Assembly (NCBI GenBank): GCA_933228675.1
Contig: OW121742.1
Span: 18,892,850-18,956,849 of the forward strand
Reading direction: 5' to 3'
DNA length: 64,000 nucleotides
Source of the DNA: Stomorhina lunata
Taxonomy: Eukaryota; Arthropoda; Insecta; Diptera; Rhiniidae
The translations under genes and the position numbers were made by a program. Shown piece by piece: positions 24,531 through 36,330 of the stretch (position 1 is its first letter; every line of letters starts with the position of its first letter). Below the pieces are notes generated by a model, which was not told the origin of the DNA, ran no database searches, and was given only the letters and a program-made list of their open reading frames with translations.

Positions 24531-27500
24531 CCAAATTTTTATCAAATAAAGTTCAAAAGAAAAAATTTTATAATAAAAAACTTTCTAGAGATAAATTTTT
24601 GTAATGAAAAATTTTCTATAAAAAAATATTTATAATGAAAATATTTATACATTTTTATAGAAAAATTTTTATAATGAAAACTTCTGTAAAAAAATTTTTC
24701 TAATGAAAAATTTTCTAAAGAAACATTTTTATAATGAAAAATTTTCTAAAGAAACATTTTTATAATGAAAAATTTTCTATAGAAAAATTTTTACAATGAA
24801 AAATTTTCAAAAAAAAAAATTTTTGTAATGAAAATTTGTTTAAATGAAAAATTTTCTAGAGAAAAAATTTTATAATAACAAATTATCTATAGAAAAATTT
24901 TTTAATGATAAATTTTCTATAAAAAAATTTTTATAATGAAAATTTTTCTATAGAAAAACTTTTATAATGAAAAATTTTCTATAGAAAAATTTTTATATTA
25001 AAAAATTTCTATAGAAAAATTTTTACAATGAAACATTTTCTATAGAAAAATTTTTACAATGAAACATTTTCTATAGAAAAATTTTTATAATGAAAAATTT
25101 TCTATAGAAAAATTTCTATAATGACAAATTTTCTATCGAAAAATTTCTATAATGACAAATTTTCTATAGAAAAATTTTTATAATGAAAAATTTTCTATAG
25201 AAAAATTTGTATAATAAAAAATTTTTTATAGAAAAATTCCTGTAATAAAAAATTTTTTATAGAAAATTATTTATAACGAAAAATTTTCTATACAAAAATT
25301 TTTATAATGAAAAATTTTCTATACAAAAATTTTTGTAATAAAAATCTGTCTATCGAAAAATTTTTATAACGAAAAACTGTCTATAGAAAAATTTTTATAA
25401 TGAAAAATTTTCTATAGATAAATTTTTGTAATGAAAAATTTGCTATAGAGAAATTTTTATAATGAAAAATTTTCTATAGAAAAATTTTTAAAATGAAAAA
25501 TTTGCTATAGAGAAATTTTTATAATGAAAAATTTTCTATAGAAAAATTTCTATAATAAAAAATTTTCTAAAGAAAAATTTCTATAATGAAAAATTTTCTA
25601 TAAAAAAATTTTTATAATGAAAAATTTTCTATAGAAAAATTTCTATAATGAAAAATTTTCTATAGAAAAATTTCTATAATGAAAAATTTTCTACAGAAAA
25701 ATTTTTGTAATGAAAAATTTTCTATCGAAAAATTTTTATAACGAAAACTGTCTATAGAAAAATTTTTATAATGAAAAATTTGCTATAGAGAAATTTTTAT
25801 AATGAAAAATTTTCTATAGAAAAATTTTTATAATGAAAAATTTTCTATAGAAAAATTTTAATAATGAAAAGTTTTCTATAAAAAAATGTTTAAAATGAAA
25901 ATTTTTTTAGAAAAATTTTTGTAATGAAAAATCTTTTATAGAAAAATTTTACAATGAAAAATTTTCTATTTAAAAATTTAAAATATAAAAACTTTTAGTA
26001 TAAACATTTTGACAATGAAATATTTTCTATAAAAAATTTCTATATAAGTTTTCTATGGAAACATTTTTATAGTGAAAAATTTTCTAAAGAAACATTTTTC
26101 AAAATGAAAAATTTTCTATAGGAAATTTTTTCAAATGAAAAATTTTCTATAGAAAATTAATTCAAATTATGAATGAAAAATGTTCTATAGAAAATTTTTT
26201 AAAATTAAAAATTTTCTTTACAAATTTTTTTAAATGAAAAATTCTCTATAGAAAAGGAAAGATTTTCTAAAGAAAAATTTTTCAAAATAAAAAATTTTCT
26301 ATAGAAAATTTTTTAAAATGAAAAATTTTCTTTAAAAGATTTTTAAAATTAAAAATTTTCTATAGAGAATTTTTTGAAATAAAAAATTTTCTATAGAAAT
26401 TTTATTTAAATGAAAAATTCTGTGTGAAAAATGAAAAATTTTCTATAGAAACATTTTTATAATGAAAAATTTTTTATAGAAAAATTTTAATAAAAAAAAA
26501 TTTTATAGAAAAATTTTCTATAGAAGAATTTTTATAATGAAAAAATTTCTATAGAAAATTTTTTAAAATGAAAAATTGTCAATAGAAAATTTTTTAAAAT
26601 GAAAAATTTTTTATAGTTAGTTTTAAAAATGAAAAATTTTCTATACAAAATTTTTTAAAATGAAAAATTTTTTATAATTATTTTTTAAAATGAAAAATCT
26701 TCTATATAAAATTTTTTAAAATGAAAAATTTTTTATAGAAAATTTTTTAAAATGAAAAATTTTCTATAGAAAATTTTTTCAAATGAAAAATTTTTTAAAG
26801 TTATTTTTTAAAATGAAAAATTTTCTCTAAAAATTTTTTTAAAATGAAAAATTTTGTTGTAGAAAATTTATTAAAATTTAAAAAAATTTTTTTTTTACGA
26901 AATTTTGAAAATTTTCTATTTGAATATTTTTAAAATAAAAAATTTTCTTTCGAAAAATTTTTATAATAAAAAGTTTTATTTTGAAAAAATTTTGTAATAA
27001 AAAATTTTGCATTGAAGAACATTCTTAAATATTTCCCCACCGGGTCATATAAAAGTTTTCTATAGAAAATTTTTTAAAATAAAAAATTTTTTATTTTAAA
27101 AAATTTTCTATAGAGAATTTTTTATTTATAATGAAAAATTTTCTATAGAAAATTTTTGAAAATAAAGAATTTTCTGTAGAAAATTTTTAAAATTAAAAAT
27201 TTTCTATAGAAAATTTTTTAAAATGAAAAATTTTTGATAAATTTTCTATAGAAAATTTCTAACAATGACACGTTTTCTATAGAAAAATTTTTAAAATCAA
27301 AAAATTTTTATAGAAACAATTTTAAAATTAAAAATTTTTATAGAAAAAATTTGATAATGGAAATTTTCTATAGAAAATTTTTTAAAATGAAAAATTTTTA
27401 TAAAAAAATCTTTTAATGAAAAATTTTTTATAGAAAAGTTTTTATAATGAAAAATTTTCTAGAGAAAAGTTTGTATAAAGAAAAATTTTCTTTAGAAAAA

Positions 27501-27830
27501 TTAAAATTAAAATTAAATTTTCTATATAAAATTTTTTTAAACATTTTTTTATAGAAAGTTTTTCATACCAAAAAAATTTCTGTAAAAAACTTTTATAATG
27601 AAAATCTTACTACAGAAGAATTTTCATAATGAAAAACTTTCTATAAAAAAATTTTTATAAAAAAAAATTCTACAGAAAAATTTTTGATAGAAAAATTTGT
27701 ATACCAAAAAATTTTCTTAAAAAAAAAATTATAATGAAAATTTTACTATAGAAAAGTTTTGTATACAAAATTTTTTATAATAAAAAATTTTTAATAGAAA
27801 AAATTTTGGTAATGAAAAATTTTGCCTTTA
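24531..27830 (+). repeat. Family F tandem array, 31-bp unit
   Basis: The unit is CTATAGAAAAATTTTTATAA plus TGAAAAATTTT; ATAATG boxes are 31 bp apart (25087, 25118). About 105 copies. Subtypes with TTTAAAATG instead of TATAATG dominate from about 26090. After 26900 the array is strongly degraded and contains a captured piece of flanking sequence (27006-27050). Confidence 0.92.
27006..27050 (+). repeat. Flanking sequence embedded in array F
   Basis: TTGCATTGAAGAACATTC then TTAAATATTTCCCCACCGGG lies inside the array, and a close relative (TTGCCTTTAAGAATATTC then TTAAATATTTTCCCGCTGGG) marks the right end of the array at 27820-27865. The two are 812-813 bp apart in direct orientation. Confidence 0.8.
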
Positions 27831-27871
27831 AGAATATTCTTAAATATTTTCCCGCTGGGTCATTTGTATTA

Positions 27872-28560
27872 CAATTTCTGTTGTTTTTCCTATTCCTAGT
27901 TAACTTTAACAATTTTTTCCTACTTCTAACTGATGTTTATTTTAACTACTCGTAACAGCAAATAGATGTATGAACATTTCATGTTGTTTTAGCTGCTTTT
28001 TTTTGCTGCAAACGTATTAAATGTCCTGTATAAAATCCATTTAAGCCATATCTCTCCTTCTCAACAGCTCTGTCCGTACGTCCGCCTGTCTCTTCCCCCC
28101 TTAAGGTAAATAAATGAAAATCATTTAGACATTTACATTGTGTTTGTACAACTTTTAAATTTCCTACTTAAATTGTTTTCTTTTCATTGATATACCAAAA
28201 TGTTGTTGTAGATTTGATATTGCCACGACTACTTTAGTTGCTGCTGCATAACAAGTGCAACAGATTTGCTGTCGCTGCTGCTGCTGATGTTGTTAAGAAA
28301 AGGAGTCACTTTCGGAAAAGCGACAGACGTATAACCAAAATCCGTTTGAGAAAAAAAAGAGAAGAGATTTAATTCACCATCAAAAGCGTGACTTTAATTT
28401 TATTTTTATTTGATTTTCTATTTTATTGATTTTTTATTTGTTTATTGTTTTGGGTTTGTAATAAAATTTAATTTAACATTAAGAAAATTATGTTGGTAAA
28501 TTCGCGAAATTGGAAATTATTTCTTTTTCAAGGTAACACAATAAATTCTATGTGTTTTAT
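27872..28560. other. Non-repetitive interval with CTG-rich patch
   Basis: Contains GTCCGTACGTCCGCCTGTC near 28075 and CTGCTGCTGCTGATG near 28274. GC content is locally raised between 28020 and 28330. No exon is supported; the trinucleotide run is short. Confidence 0.55.
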
Positions 28561-29238
28561 GGTTTTAAAGAAAATTTTTGATGCTGGTTTTTTTGCTATA
28601 AAATTATAGAAAAGGTTTTTTGTCTTCAAAATTTTTTTCAAAGAAAAATTTTCGTTCTTCAAATTTAAAAATTGCTAAAAGTTTCTAAAAGACAAATGCT
28701 CGCACTTCAAATTTTTTCGCTCTTCATAATTTTTTTATAGAAGAAATATACGAATTCTTATAAAATATTTTTTTATGTAAAATCTTTTTTAGAAAAATTT
28801 TGGTCTATAAATTTTTACTAAAGAAAAATTTCGATTTCAAAATTGATCTTAAAAAATTTTGATAAAAAAATTTTCTTATAAAAAAAACAAATTTAATGTA
28901 AATTTGTGTATCAAAAATTTAAAAGTAGATTTCTTTCTATAAAAGAAAAAATTTATGTAAAAATTTGTCATGTAAAATTTTTTATAGCAATTTTTGATAA
29001 AATAATTTTCTATTTTCTTAGGAAAAATATTTTTCTTGTAGAAATTTTAGATTAAAAAATTTTTCTTATAGAAATTTTTGATACCAAATTTTTTCTTATA
29101 TTTTGATATAAGTAAATATTTTGTTTATGAAAAAAATTTGATGTAAAAATTTTTCTTATGTTGCGAAATTTTTTGATGGAAAAATTTTCTTATAGAAAAT
29201 TTTCGATGTAAAATGTTTCTTATAGAAAAATTTTAAAC
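28561..29238 (+). repeat. Family G array, degenerate left part
   Basis: Irregular units resembling TTTTTCTTATAGAAAAATTTT followed by GATG-type tails. This is the left portion of the same array that continues at 30680, split by the element at 29251-30667. Confidence 0.8.
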
Positions 29239-29250
29239 GTTAACAATTTT
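29239..29250 (+). repeat. Left flanking duplication of the 29.3-kb element
   Basis: GTTAACAATTTT, repeated exactly at 30668-30679; the next base (C) also matches, so the duplication is 12-13 bp. Both copies fit the register of a G monomer (GTTAAAATTTTTC type) and share the same departure, GTTAAC. Confidence 0.75.
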
Positions 29251-30667
29251 CATTTGGGAATTAATTATTCGAACTTTAGAATTAATTGAAAAATTAGGTT
29301 TTAATCAGGCTTGAGTTCATTTAATTTTCAAATTATTAATTTTGAAAATTGGAAAGTAAATTATGGAGAAAAACTGAAAAAATTATTTTTGAACGCGGCT
29401 AGTGGATTGCAATTTCTGTCCCGCCACAGGACGTCATCAGCACTTAGCGCCCTCGACCACAGTCGAGTTGTCAAATTGCAGAGATAATCATCAATTTAAC
29501 TCATTGAGTTTGATCGAACATCACTACGTTTAATTGATTGTGTATTCTCCTAATTTGACAACTCGACTGTGGTCGAGGGCGCTAAGTGCTGATGACGTCC
29601 TGTGGCGGGACAGAAATTGCAATCCACTAGCCGCGTTCAAAAATAATTTTTTTCAGTTTTTCTCCATAATTTACTTTCCAATTTTCAAAATTAATAATTT
29701 GAAAATTAAATGAACTCAAGCCTGATTAAAACCTAATTTTTCAATTAATTCTAAAGTTCGAATAATTAATTCCCAAATGATTAAAGCAAAGGGCACGTTG
29801 CATTTACATACATTCAAGTAATTTACTTACATACATATGTTGTTAACATTGTTACTATTCTAAAAATAGCATCAAACCAAAAAGTCTTGTTCTTCTCTAC
29901 ATGCCAACGGCAAGTGAAAAGATCGAGCAAAACAAGTAATAGGAGAATACACAATCAATTAAACGTAGTGATGTTCGATCAAACTCAATGAGTTAAATTG
30001 ATGATTATCTCTGCAATTTGACAACTCGACTGTGGTCGAGGGCGCTAAGTGCTGATGACGTCCTGTGGCGGGACAGAAATTGCAATCCACTAGCCGCGTT
30101 CAAAAATAATTTTTTCAGTTTTTCTCCATAATTTACTTTCCAATTTTCAAAATTAATAATTTGAAAATTAAATGAACTCAAGCCTGATTAAAACCTAATT
30201 TTTCAATTAATTCTAAAGTTCGAATAATTAATTCCCAAATGATTAAAGCAAAGGGCACGTTGCATTTACATACATTCATGTAATTTACTTACATACATAT
30301 GTTGTTAACATTGTTACTATTCTAAAAATAGCATCAAACCAAAAAGTCTTGTTCTTCTCTACATGCCAACGGCAAGTGAAAAGATCGAGCAAAACAAGTA
30401 ATAGGAGAATACACAATCAATTAAACGTAGTGATGTTCGATCAAACTCAATGAGTTAAATTGATGATTATCTCTGCAATTTGACAACTCGACTGTGGTCG
30501 AGGGCGCTAAGTGCTGATGACGTCCTGTGGCGGGACAGAAATTGCAATCCACTAGCCGCGTTCAAAAATAATTTTTTCAGTTTTTCTCCATAATTTACTT
30601 TCCAATTTTCAAAATTAATAATTTGAAAATTAAATGAACTCAAGCCTGATTAAAACCTAATTTTTCA
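29251..30667. mobile_element. Foldback/tandem composite element in array G
   Basis: An inverted left arm (29251-29553) is followed by direct units starting at TTTGACAACTCGAC: 29554, 30017 and 30479, i.e. 463, 462 and a truncated 189 bp. The left arm is the reverse complement of about 29940-30241. Locally 29251-29476 pairs with 29554-29779, a stem of about 226 bp with a 77-bp loop. Each unit holds a GC-richer block around CTCGACTGTGGTCGAG (itself a hairpin) and CGTCCTGTGGCGGGACAG, quite unlike the surroundings. Units 1 and 2 differ at only two places that I can see. No coding capacity. I do not recognise the family; the right end stops inside the unit, so it is either truncated or a rearranged copy. 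Confidence 0.85.
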
Positions 30668-30679
30668 GTTAACAATTTT
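30668..30679 (+). repeat. Right flanking duplication of the 29.3-kb element
   Basis: GTTAACAATTTT, identical to 29239-29250, after which array G continues (TTAAAGAAAAATTTT). Confidence 0.75.
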
Positions 30680-33600
30680 CTTAAAGAAAAATTTTATATA
30701 CAGACATTTTTATAAAAAAATTTTGATTCAAAAATTTTTGCTATTCAAAAATTTTTCTGATAAAAAATTGCCATGGATAAATTTTTTATAGAAAAATGTT
30801 GATGTAAATTTTTTTTTTTTCAGAAAAACTTTGTACAAAATTTTTATAGAAAAATTTTGTTGTAAATTTTTTTTACAAAAAAATTTTGATTGAAAACTTT
30901 TTTATACAAAATTTTGATGTAAAATTTTTTCTCATAGTAAAATTTCTGATGTAAAAATTTTTATTTAAAAAAAAATTTTCGATATAAAACTTTTATTTAC
31001 AGAAAAATATTTTCTGATATAAAAATTTCTATGTTAATTTCTTTCTTATAGAAAAATTTTAAATAAAAATATTTCTCACAGAAAAATGTTGTTGTAATTT
31101 TTTTATGGAAAAATTTTGTTATAAAAATTGTTCTTTTCGAAAAATTTTGAGGAACAATTTCTTTTATAAAAAATTTTGATGACAAATTTTTCTCATAGAA
31201 AAATTTTTAATGCAAGTATTTTTTCTATAGAAAAATTTTCGGTGTCAAAATTTTTCTTATAGAAAAATTTTCGGTGTGAAAATTTTTCTTATAGAAAAAT
31301 TTTCGGTCTCAAAATTTTTCCTATAGAAAAATTTTCGGTCTCAAAATTTTTCTTATAGAAAAATTTTCGGTCTCAAAATTTTTCTTATGGAAAAATTTTC
31401 GGTCTCAAAATTTTTCTTATAGAAAAATTTTCGGTCTCAAAATTTTTCTTATAGAAAAATTTTCGGTCTCAAAATTTTTCTTATAGAAAAATTTTCGGTC
31501 TCAAAATTTTTCTTATAGAAAAATTTTCGGTCTCAAAATTTTTCTTATAGAAAATTTTCGGTCTCAAAATTTTTCTTATAGAAAAATTTTCGGTGTCAAA
31601 ATTTTTCTTTTAGAAAAATTTTCGGTGTCAAAATTTTTCTTATAGAAAAATTTTCGGTGTCAAAATTTTTCTTATAGAAAAATTTTCGGTATCAAAATTT
31701 GTATTATAGAAAAATTTTCGATGTCATAATTTTTCTTATAGAAAAATTTGCGGTAGCAAAATTTTTCTTATAGAAAAATGTTCGGCATAAAAATTTTTCT
31801 TATAGAAAAATTTGCGGTGTCAAAATTTTTCTTATAGAAAAATTTTTGGTGTCAAAATTTTTCTTATAGAAAAATTTTCGGTGTCAAAATTTTTCTTATA
31901 GAAAAATTTTCGGTGTCAAAATTTTTCTTATAGAAAAATTTTCGGTGTCAAAATTTTTCTTATAGAAAAATTTTCGGTGTCAAAATTTTTCTTATAGAAA
32001 AATTTTCGGTCTCAAAATTTTTCTTATAGAAAAATTTTCGGTCTCAAAATTTTTCTTATAGAAAAATTTTCGGTGTCAAAATTTTTCTTATAGAAAAATT
32101 TTCGGTGTCAAAATTTTTCTTATGGAAAAATTTTCGGTGGCAAAATTTTTCTTATAGAAAAATTTTCGCTTTGTCAAAAATTTTCTTACAAAAAAATTTT
32201 CGGTGTCAAAATATTTTTTTTATAAAAATTTCCGGAGTCAAAATTTTTCGTATAGAAAAATTTTCGGTAGCAAAATTTTTTTTATAGAAAAATTTTAGGT
32301 GGCAAAATTTTTCTTATAGAAAAATTTTCGGTCTAAAAATTTGTCTTCTAGAAAAATTTTCGGTGTCAAAAATTTTCTTACAGAAAAATTTTCGGTGTCA
32401 AAATGTTTTTTGTAGAAAAATTTTCGATCCAAAAATTTTTCCTATAGAAAAATTTTCGATGTTAAATTTTTACAAAAAATTTTTTGATATAAAAATGTTT
32501 CTCATAGAAAATTTTGATATAAAATTGTTCTTATAGAAAAATTTTTGATGAAAATATTGTTTTATAGAAAAATTTTAGATGTTAAAATTTTTCTTATAGA
32601 AAGATTTTCGATGAAAACTTTTCTCAGAGAAAAAATTTTCTTATAGAAAAATTTTCTATGTAAAAATTTTTCTTATAAATAACATTTCGATGAAAAATTT
32701 TTCTCAGACAAAAATTTTCAAAGTAAAAATTTTTCTTATAGAAAAATTTTCGATGTAAAAGCTTTCCTTTTAGAAAAATTTTCGATGTAAAAATTTGCCT
32801 TTTAGAGAAATTTTCGATGTAAAAATTTGCCTTTTAGAGAAATTTAAAAATTGTACTTATAGAAAATTTTTGGATTTAAAAATTTTTCTTATAGAAAAAT
32901 TTTTGATGTGAAAATTTTCTTATAAAAATATTGTATGAAAAATTGTATCTAAAACAACAACTTTCGATAAAAAATTGTTCTTATAGAAAAATTTTCCATA
33001 TAAAAATGTTTTTTATATTTTTGTTATACATCGAAAAATTTTCGATATAAAATGTTTTCTTATAGAAAAATTTTCGATTTAAAATTTTTTTTATAAGAAA
33101 TTTTCAGTGTTAAACTTTTCGTGAAGAAAAATGTTCGATGTAAAAATTTTTCTTATAGAAAAATGTGAAAATTTTTTTTAGAAAAAAATTCTTCGATATA
33201 AAAATTTTTTTATGTTAAAATTTTTTTTAGAAAAACTTTGAATATAGAAATTTTCGATATTAAAATTTTTCATAAGAATATTTGAGGTGGAAAACTTGCA
33301 ATGTAAAAATTTTTCTTATAGACAAATTTTCGATGTAATAATTTTTCTCCGAGAAAAAGTTTCGATGTGAAAATATTGTTACAAAAAAATTGTTCGATAT
33401 AAAAATTGTTCAATGTTAAGATTTTTCTTAAAGTAAAATTTTCGATGCAAAGATTTTTCTTATAGAAAAACTTTTGATGCAAAGACTTTTCTTGTAGTAA
33501 ATTTTTCCTTATAGACAAATGTTTCTTGTAGAAAAGTTTTTCGATTGAAAAATTGTTGTTTTATAGAAAATTTTCGAAGTAAAAATTTTCCTTAGAGAAA

Positions 33601-33720
33601 AATTTTTCTTGGAAAAAAAATATTGTTATATAATTTATTTAAAAAAATTTTTTGATTGCGAAATTTATTTCTAAAAAAGTTTGATATGAATTTTTTCTGT
33701 ACAGAAGTTTATTTTTTTTT
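30680..33720 (+). repeat. Family G tandem array, 32-bp unit
   Basis: The unit is TCGGTGTCAAAATTTTTC plus TTATAGAAAAATTT; TCGGT boxes are 32 bp apart (31271, 31303). About 95 copies. The core 31240-32420 is regular and has two alternating subtypes, TCGGTCTC and TCGGTGTC, in blocks; flanks carry TCGATGTA and decay. It differs from the 31-bp families by CTTATAG in place of CTATAG, which breaks the palindromic core. Confidence 0.94.
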
Positions 33721-34700
33721 TTGTAAAAAGCACATATAATCCCAAAACCTTAAATTTTTTACCAATAAAAACAAGGAAAAATAACCGCTAAAGTAAAAGC
33801 AAATAAACTGCCACCAATGGTGGTCTTTTTGTGATCTCCTAAAGATTACAACATAAAACAACATTTACAATATATATAAACATTATTTTTTTTTTCGTTA
33901 TTCACATGATGTTAAATTGTAGTATTTGCTGTTAAGCTTTTCTTTAAGGATTTTCAGACAGACAGAAAAAAAAATCTTACAATTGTTTAATACTATGTTC
34001 GAAGCTAATACCCAAAAAACGCCTTAAAAGTCTAAGAAAAAAAAATATACAAAATAAAAATGCAAAGAAACTGCAATAAATGCAAATCTATATTCATCAT
34101 TGTTACACAATCTCTATTACAGAAAAAGGAAAGAGCAGCAACAATAACAGCAAAAGCTCTATGGAAGAAGTGGCCCCCGTGGTTGTTGGATTACAACCCA
34201 TTGAGCCAAAGCATTAAGATAAAACAAAACACATGTGTTTATGGGAAAATTTTTAAAGCTAAGATTTTAAAAATCTCTAGCCGCTGAATACCATAAAAGA
34301 ATTAAACTAAACAAATTTACAAACGAAAAAACAAATATAATAATAAATATATTTTTTTTTAATAGAAATTATTAATTCAAAAAATTCCTGCATTTGATTT
34401 GATTTGCATTGGATTACATACCCTCAGGGGCTTAGATAAATAAATTCTTACATTGTATCCGACAGTTAGCAATGAGAAATAAATCATCTAATTACAAACA
34501 ATGTTGGCTAAATGCTAATACGTTTTATACTAAGAATTATAATTATTAGTTTAAAATTATTATTATCTCAATCAGTTGCGAGTTACAATGTCATATAGAT
34601 ATTTAGAGAAAAAAAAAACATGTTTGGAACATAGAATTTTATATGGTTTTCATGGAAACTAACTACTGTTTAGGTTTAGGCGACACAGGGAGCTTAGAGT
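33721..34700. other. Non-repetitive interval
   Basis: Unique AT-rich sequence with no recognised gene. A 75-codon frame at 34060-34287 (starting MQRNCNKCKS) is slightly less biased in composition than most here but has no family match that I know, no Kozak-type start context worth noting, and no splice support. Confidence 0.5.
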
Positions 34701-35320
34701 GAGAAAAATATGTCATATTACACAGTACAACAGTGCTTGGTATACATGAGAAATGTTAACAGAATATGAAAATAGGCTTAAAATAAAGAAATACGTTTCT
34801 CGGCGTTTTGCTGTAGTACGTCAGAATTTTAAGAAAATCGATTTTGAAGATTCACTTGTAACATAATACTATTATAAAATGTTCTATAAAAATAGAAGGG
34901 GTGAACGATTTAAATGCTTGAGCCAGTTTTGAAAAGGGAATTAAATTTGGAATTGTTTTTATTAAAAAAATATGTTTTTTCCGCTAGAGGACGCTTTAAT
35001 TTTCATGTAAAATTAAATAATATCCAAAAAATAATATCCTCTAGAGGATTCCCCTATTTAAAACTGGCTCAAGCATTTAAATCGGTTCATCCATTCTATT
35101 TTTATAGAACTTTTTGTAATAGTATTACGTTACAAGTGAACATCCTTCGAATCTTTAAAATCGATTTTCTTAAAATTCTGACGTGCTACAGCAAAACGCC
35201 GAGACACGTATTTCTTTATTTTAAGCCTATTTTCATATTATGTTAACATTACTCATGTGTACTCAAAAAAATTTGATTTTGTCGAACTGTGTTATAAGAC
35301 ATATGTATAACTTTTTTCGT
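34701..35320. mobile_element. Element with ~240-270-bp terminal inverted repeats
   Basis: The left arm (34701-34942) and right arm (about 35048-35320) are imperfect inverted copies: TCTCGGCGTTTTGCTGTAG at 34798 answers CTACAGCAAAACGCCGAGA at 35189, and AATGCTTGAGCCAGTTTT answers AAAACTGGCTCAAGCATT. The right arm is longer by a roughly 15-20-bp insertion near 35142. The spacer is about 105 bp and contains the perfect 14-bp palindrome ATCCTCTAGAGGAT at 35036. No transposase. A 110-codon frame crossing it (34914-35246) is an accident of the inverted repeat. Best described as a MITE/foldback-type element; exact ends are uncertain by about 10-20 bp. Confidence 0.8.
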
Positions 35321-35325
35321 AATAA

Positions 35326-35346
35326 CAAAAGACTTAAGAAACAAAC
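35326..35346 (+). repeat. CAAAAGACTTAAG signature, copy 1
   Basis: CAAAAGACTTAAGAAACAAAC, directly right of the inverted-repeat element. One of six dispersed copies in the window. Confidence 0.75.
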
Positions 35347-35485
35347 TTCTTTATAAAAACTATATTAAAATTCTTGTAAACAACTTAAGGGTTTATTTTT
35401 GAATTTAAACAAATTTTCCCTTCCCCCGATTATATAGTAATTATTATTTCATATTTGAGATCAATTTAAAATTTCCCACGAATTT

Positions 35486-36330
35486 CTTGTTTTATTTTAT
35501 TCATTGTACAACTTAACTCTTCTAATTATACCCTTCACCACCATAGGTGGAAAGGGTATTATAAGTTTGTGCTGATGTATGTAACGCAAACAAATATTTG
35601 TCTTAGACCCACCTTTTAGTAAGCCAATAGGCTTAGAATCACTTTCTGAGCCGATTTGGATGTCAGCCCGTCCGTCTGGCTGGACGGCTGGCTGGACCCC
35701 CATCTAAACTTTGTAATCAAACTACAGGTCGCAATTCTAAAGATAATTTGATGAAATTTGGCATAGATCATTTATTTTTTGATAGTGGAACCATGGCTAT
35801 TGAAATTCGTCAAAATCGGTCTATTATTTATGGTACCTCCCATAGGTCCTACTTCCCGGAATTGATATATTGGACACAAAAATCAATATTTTGTCATGAA
35901 ACTTAAAACAAATACTGCTTATGTAAACTAAAATTATAGTACCAAATTTCGTTGAAATCGGACCACATTTGACCATAGCTCCCATACAAACTCTTTTCTC
36001 AAAACGCACTAAATGAGACAAAATTGACTAAAACGCACGTAAATCCGAAGATAATAAAAATTTTAGGTTTATTTTTTGCATACATAATTTGTGTAACAAC
36101 TGTAATCAATTTGCCAAATTTTGAGATAATCAGTCCACATTTGAGCTCTCAAATAAGTCCTAATGGCGGAAACAGCTTAAATGTATAAGTTTTGAGAATA
36201 TGTTTGTATGATGGCAAAATTTAGCAAATAGTCGTCTTTATACAGGAAAAAGAACACCTTTGACCTTAGTGGTGAAGAGTATCGTATGGTCGGGCTTGAC
36301 CGACTATAGCACTTTCTTACTTGTTTTATT
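35486..36330 (+). mobile_element. Calyptrate dispersed repeat, tandem copy 1
   Basis: It opens with the hairpin TATACCCTTCACCACCATAG then GTGGAAAGGGTAT (35528-35559), passes through AGCCCGTCCGTCTGGCTGG, and closes with CGTATGGTCGGGCTTGACCG then ACTATAGCACTTTCTTACTT. Start and end phrases are those I know from abundant, non-coding dispersed repeats of calyptrate flies. TCATTGTACA recurs 834 bp later, so copies 1 and 2 are in direct tandem with a short shared linker. Open frames inside (65-68 codons) appear in both copies but decay independently. Confidence 0.75.

Noticed and set aside
29400..29480. GC-rich hairpin block as a possible tRNA or small structured RNA
   Set aside because: CTCGACTGTGGTCGAG folds, but there is no cloverleaf, no A/B box pair that I can support, and the block is repeated within a mobile-type unit.
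34914..35246. 110-codon open frame
   Set aside because: It spans the spacer and right arm of an inverted-repeat element; its reading frame is a consequence of the repeat, not a gene.
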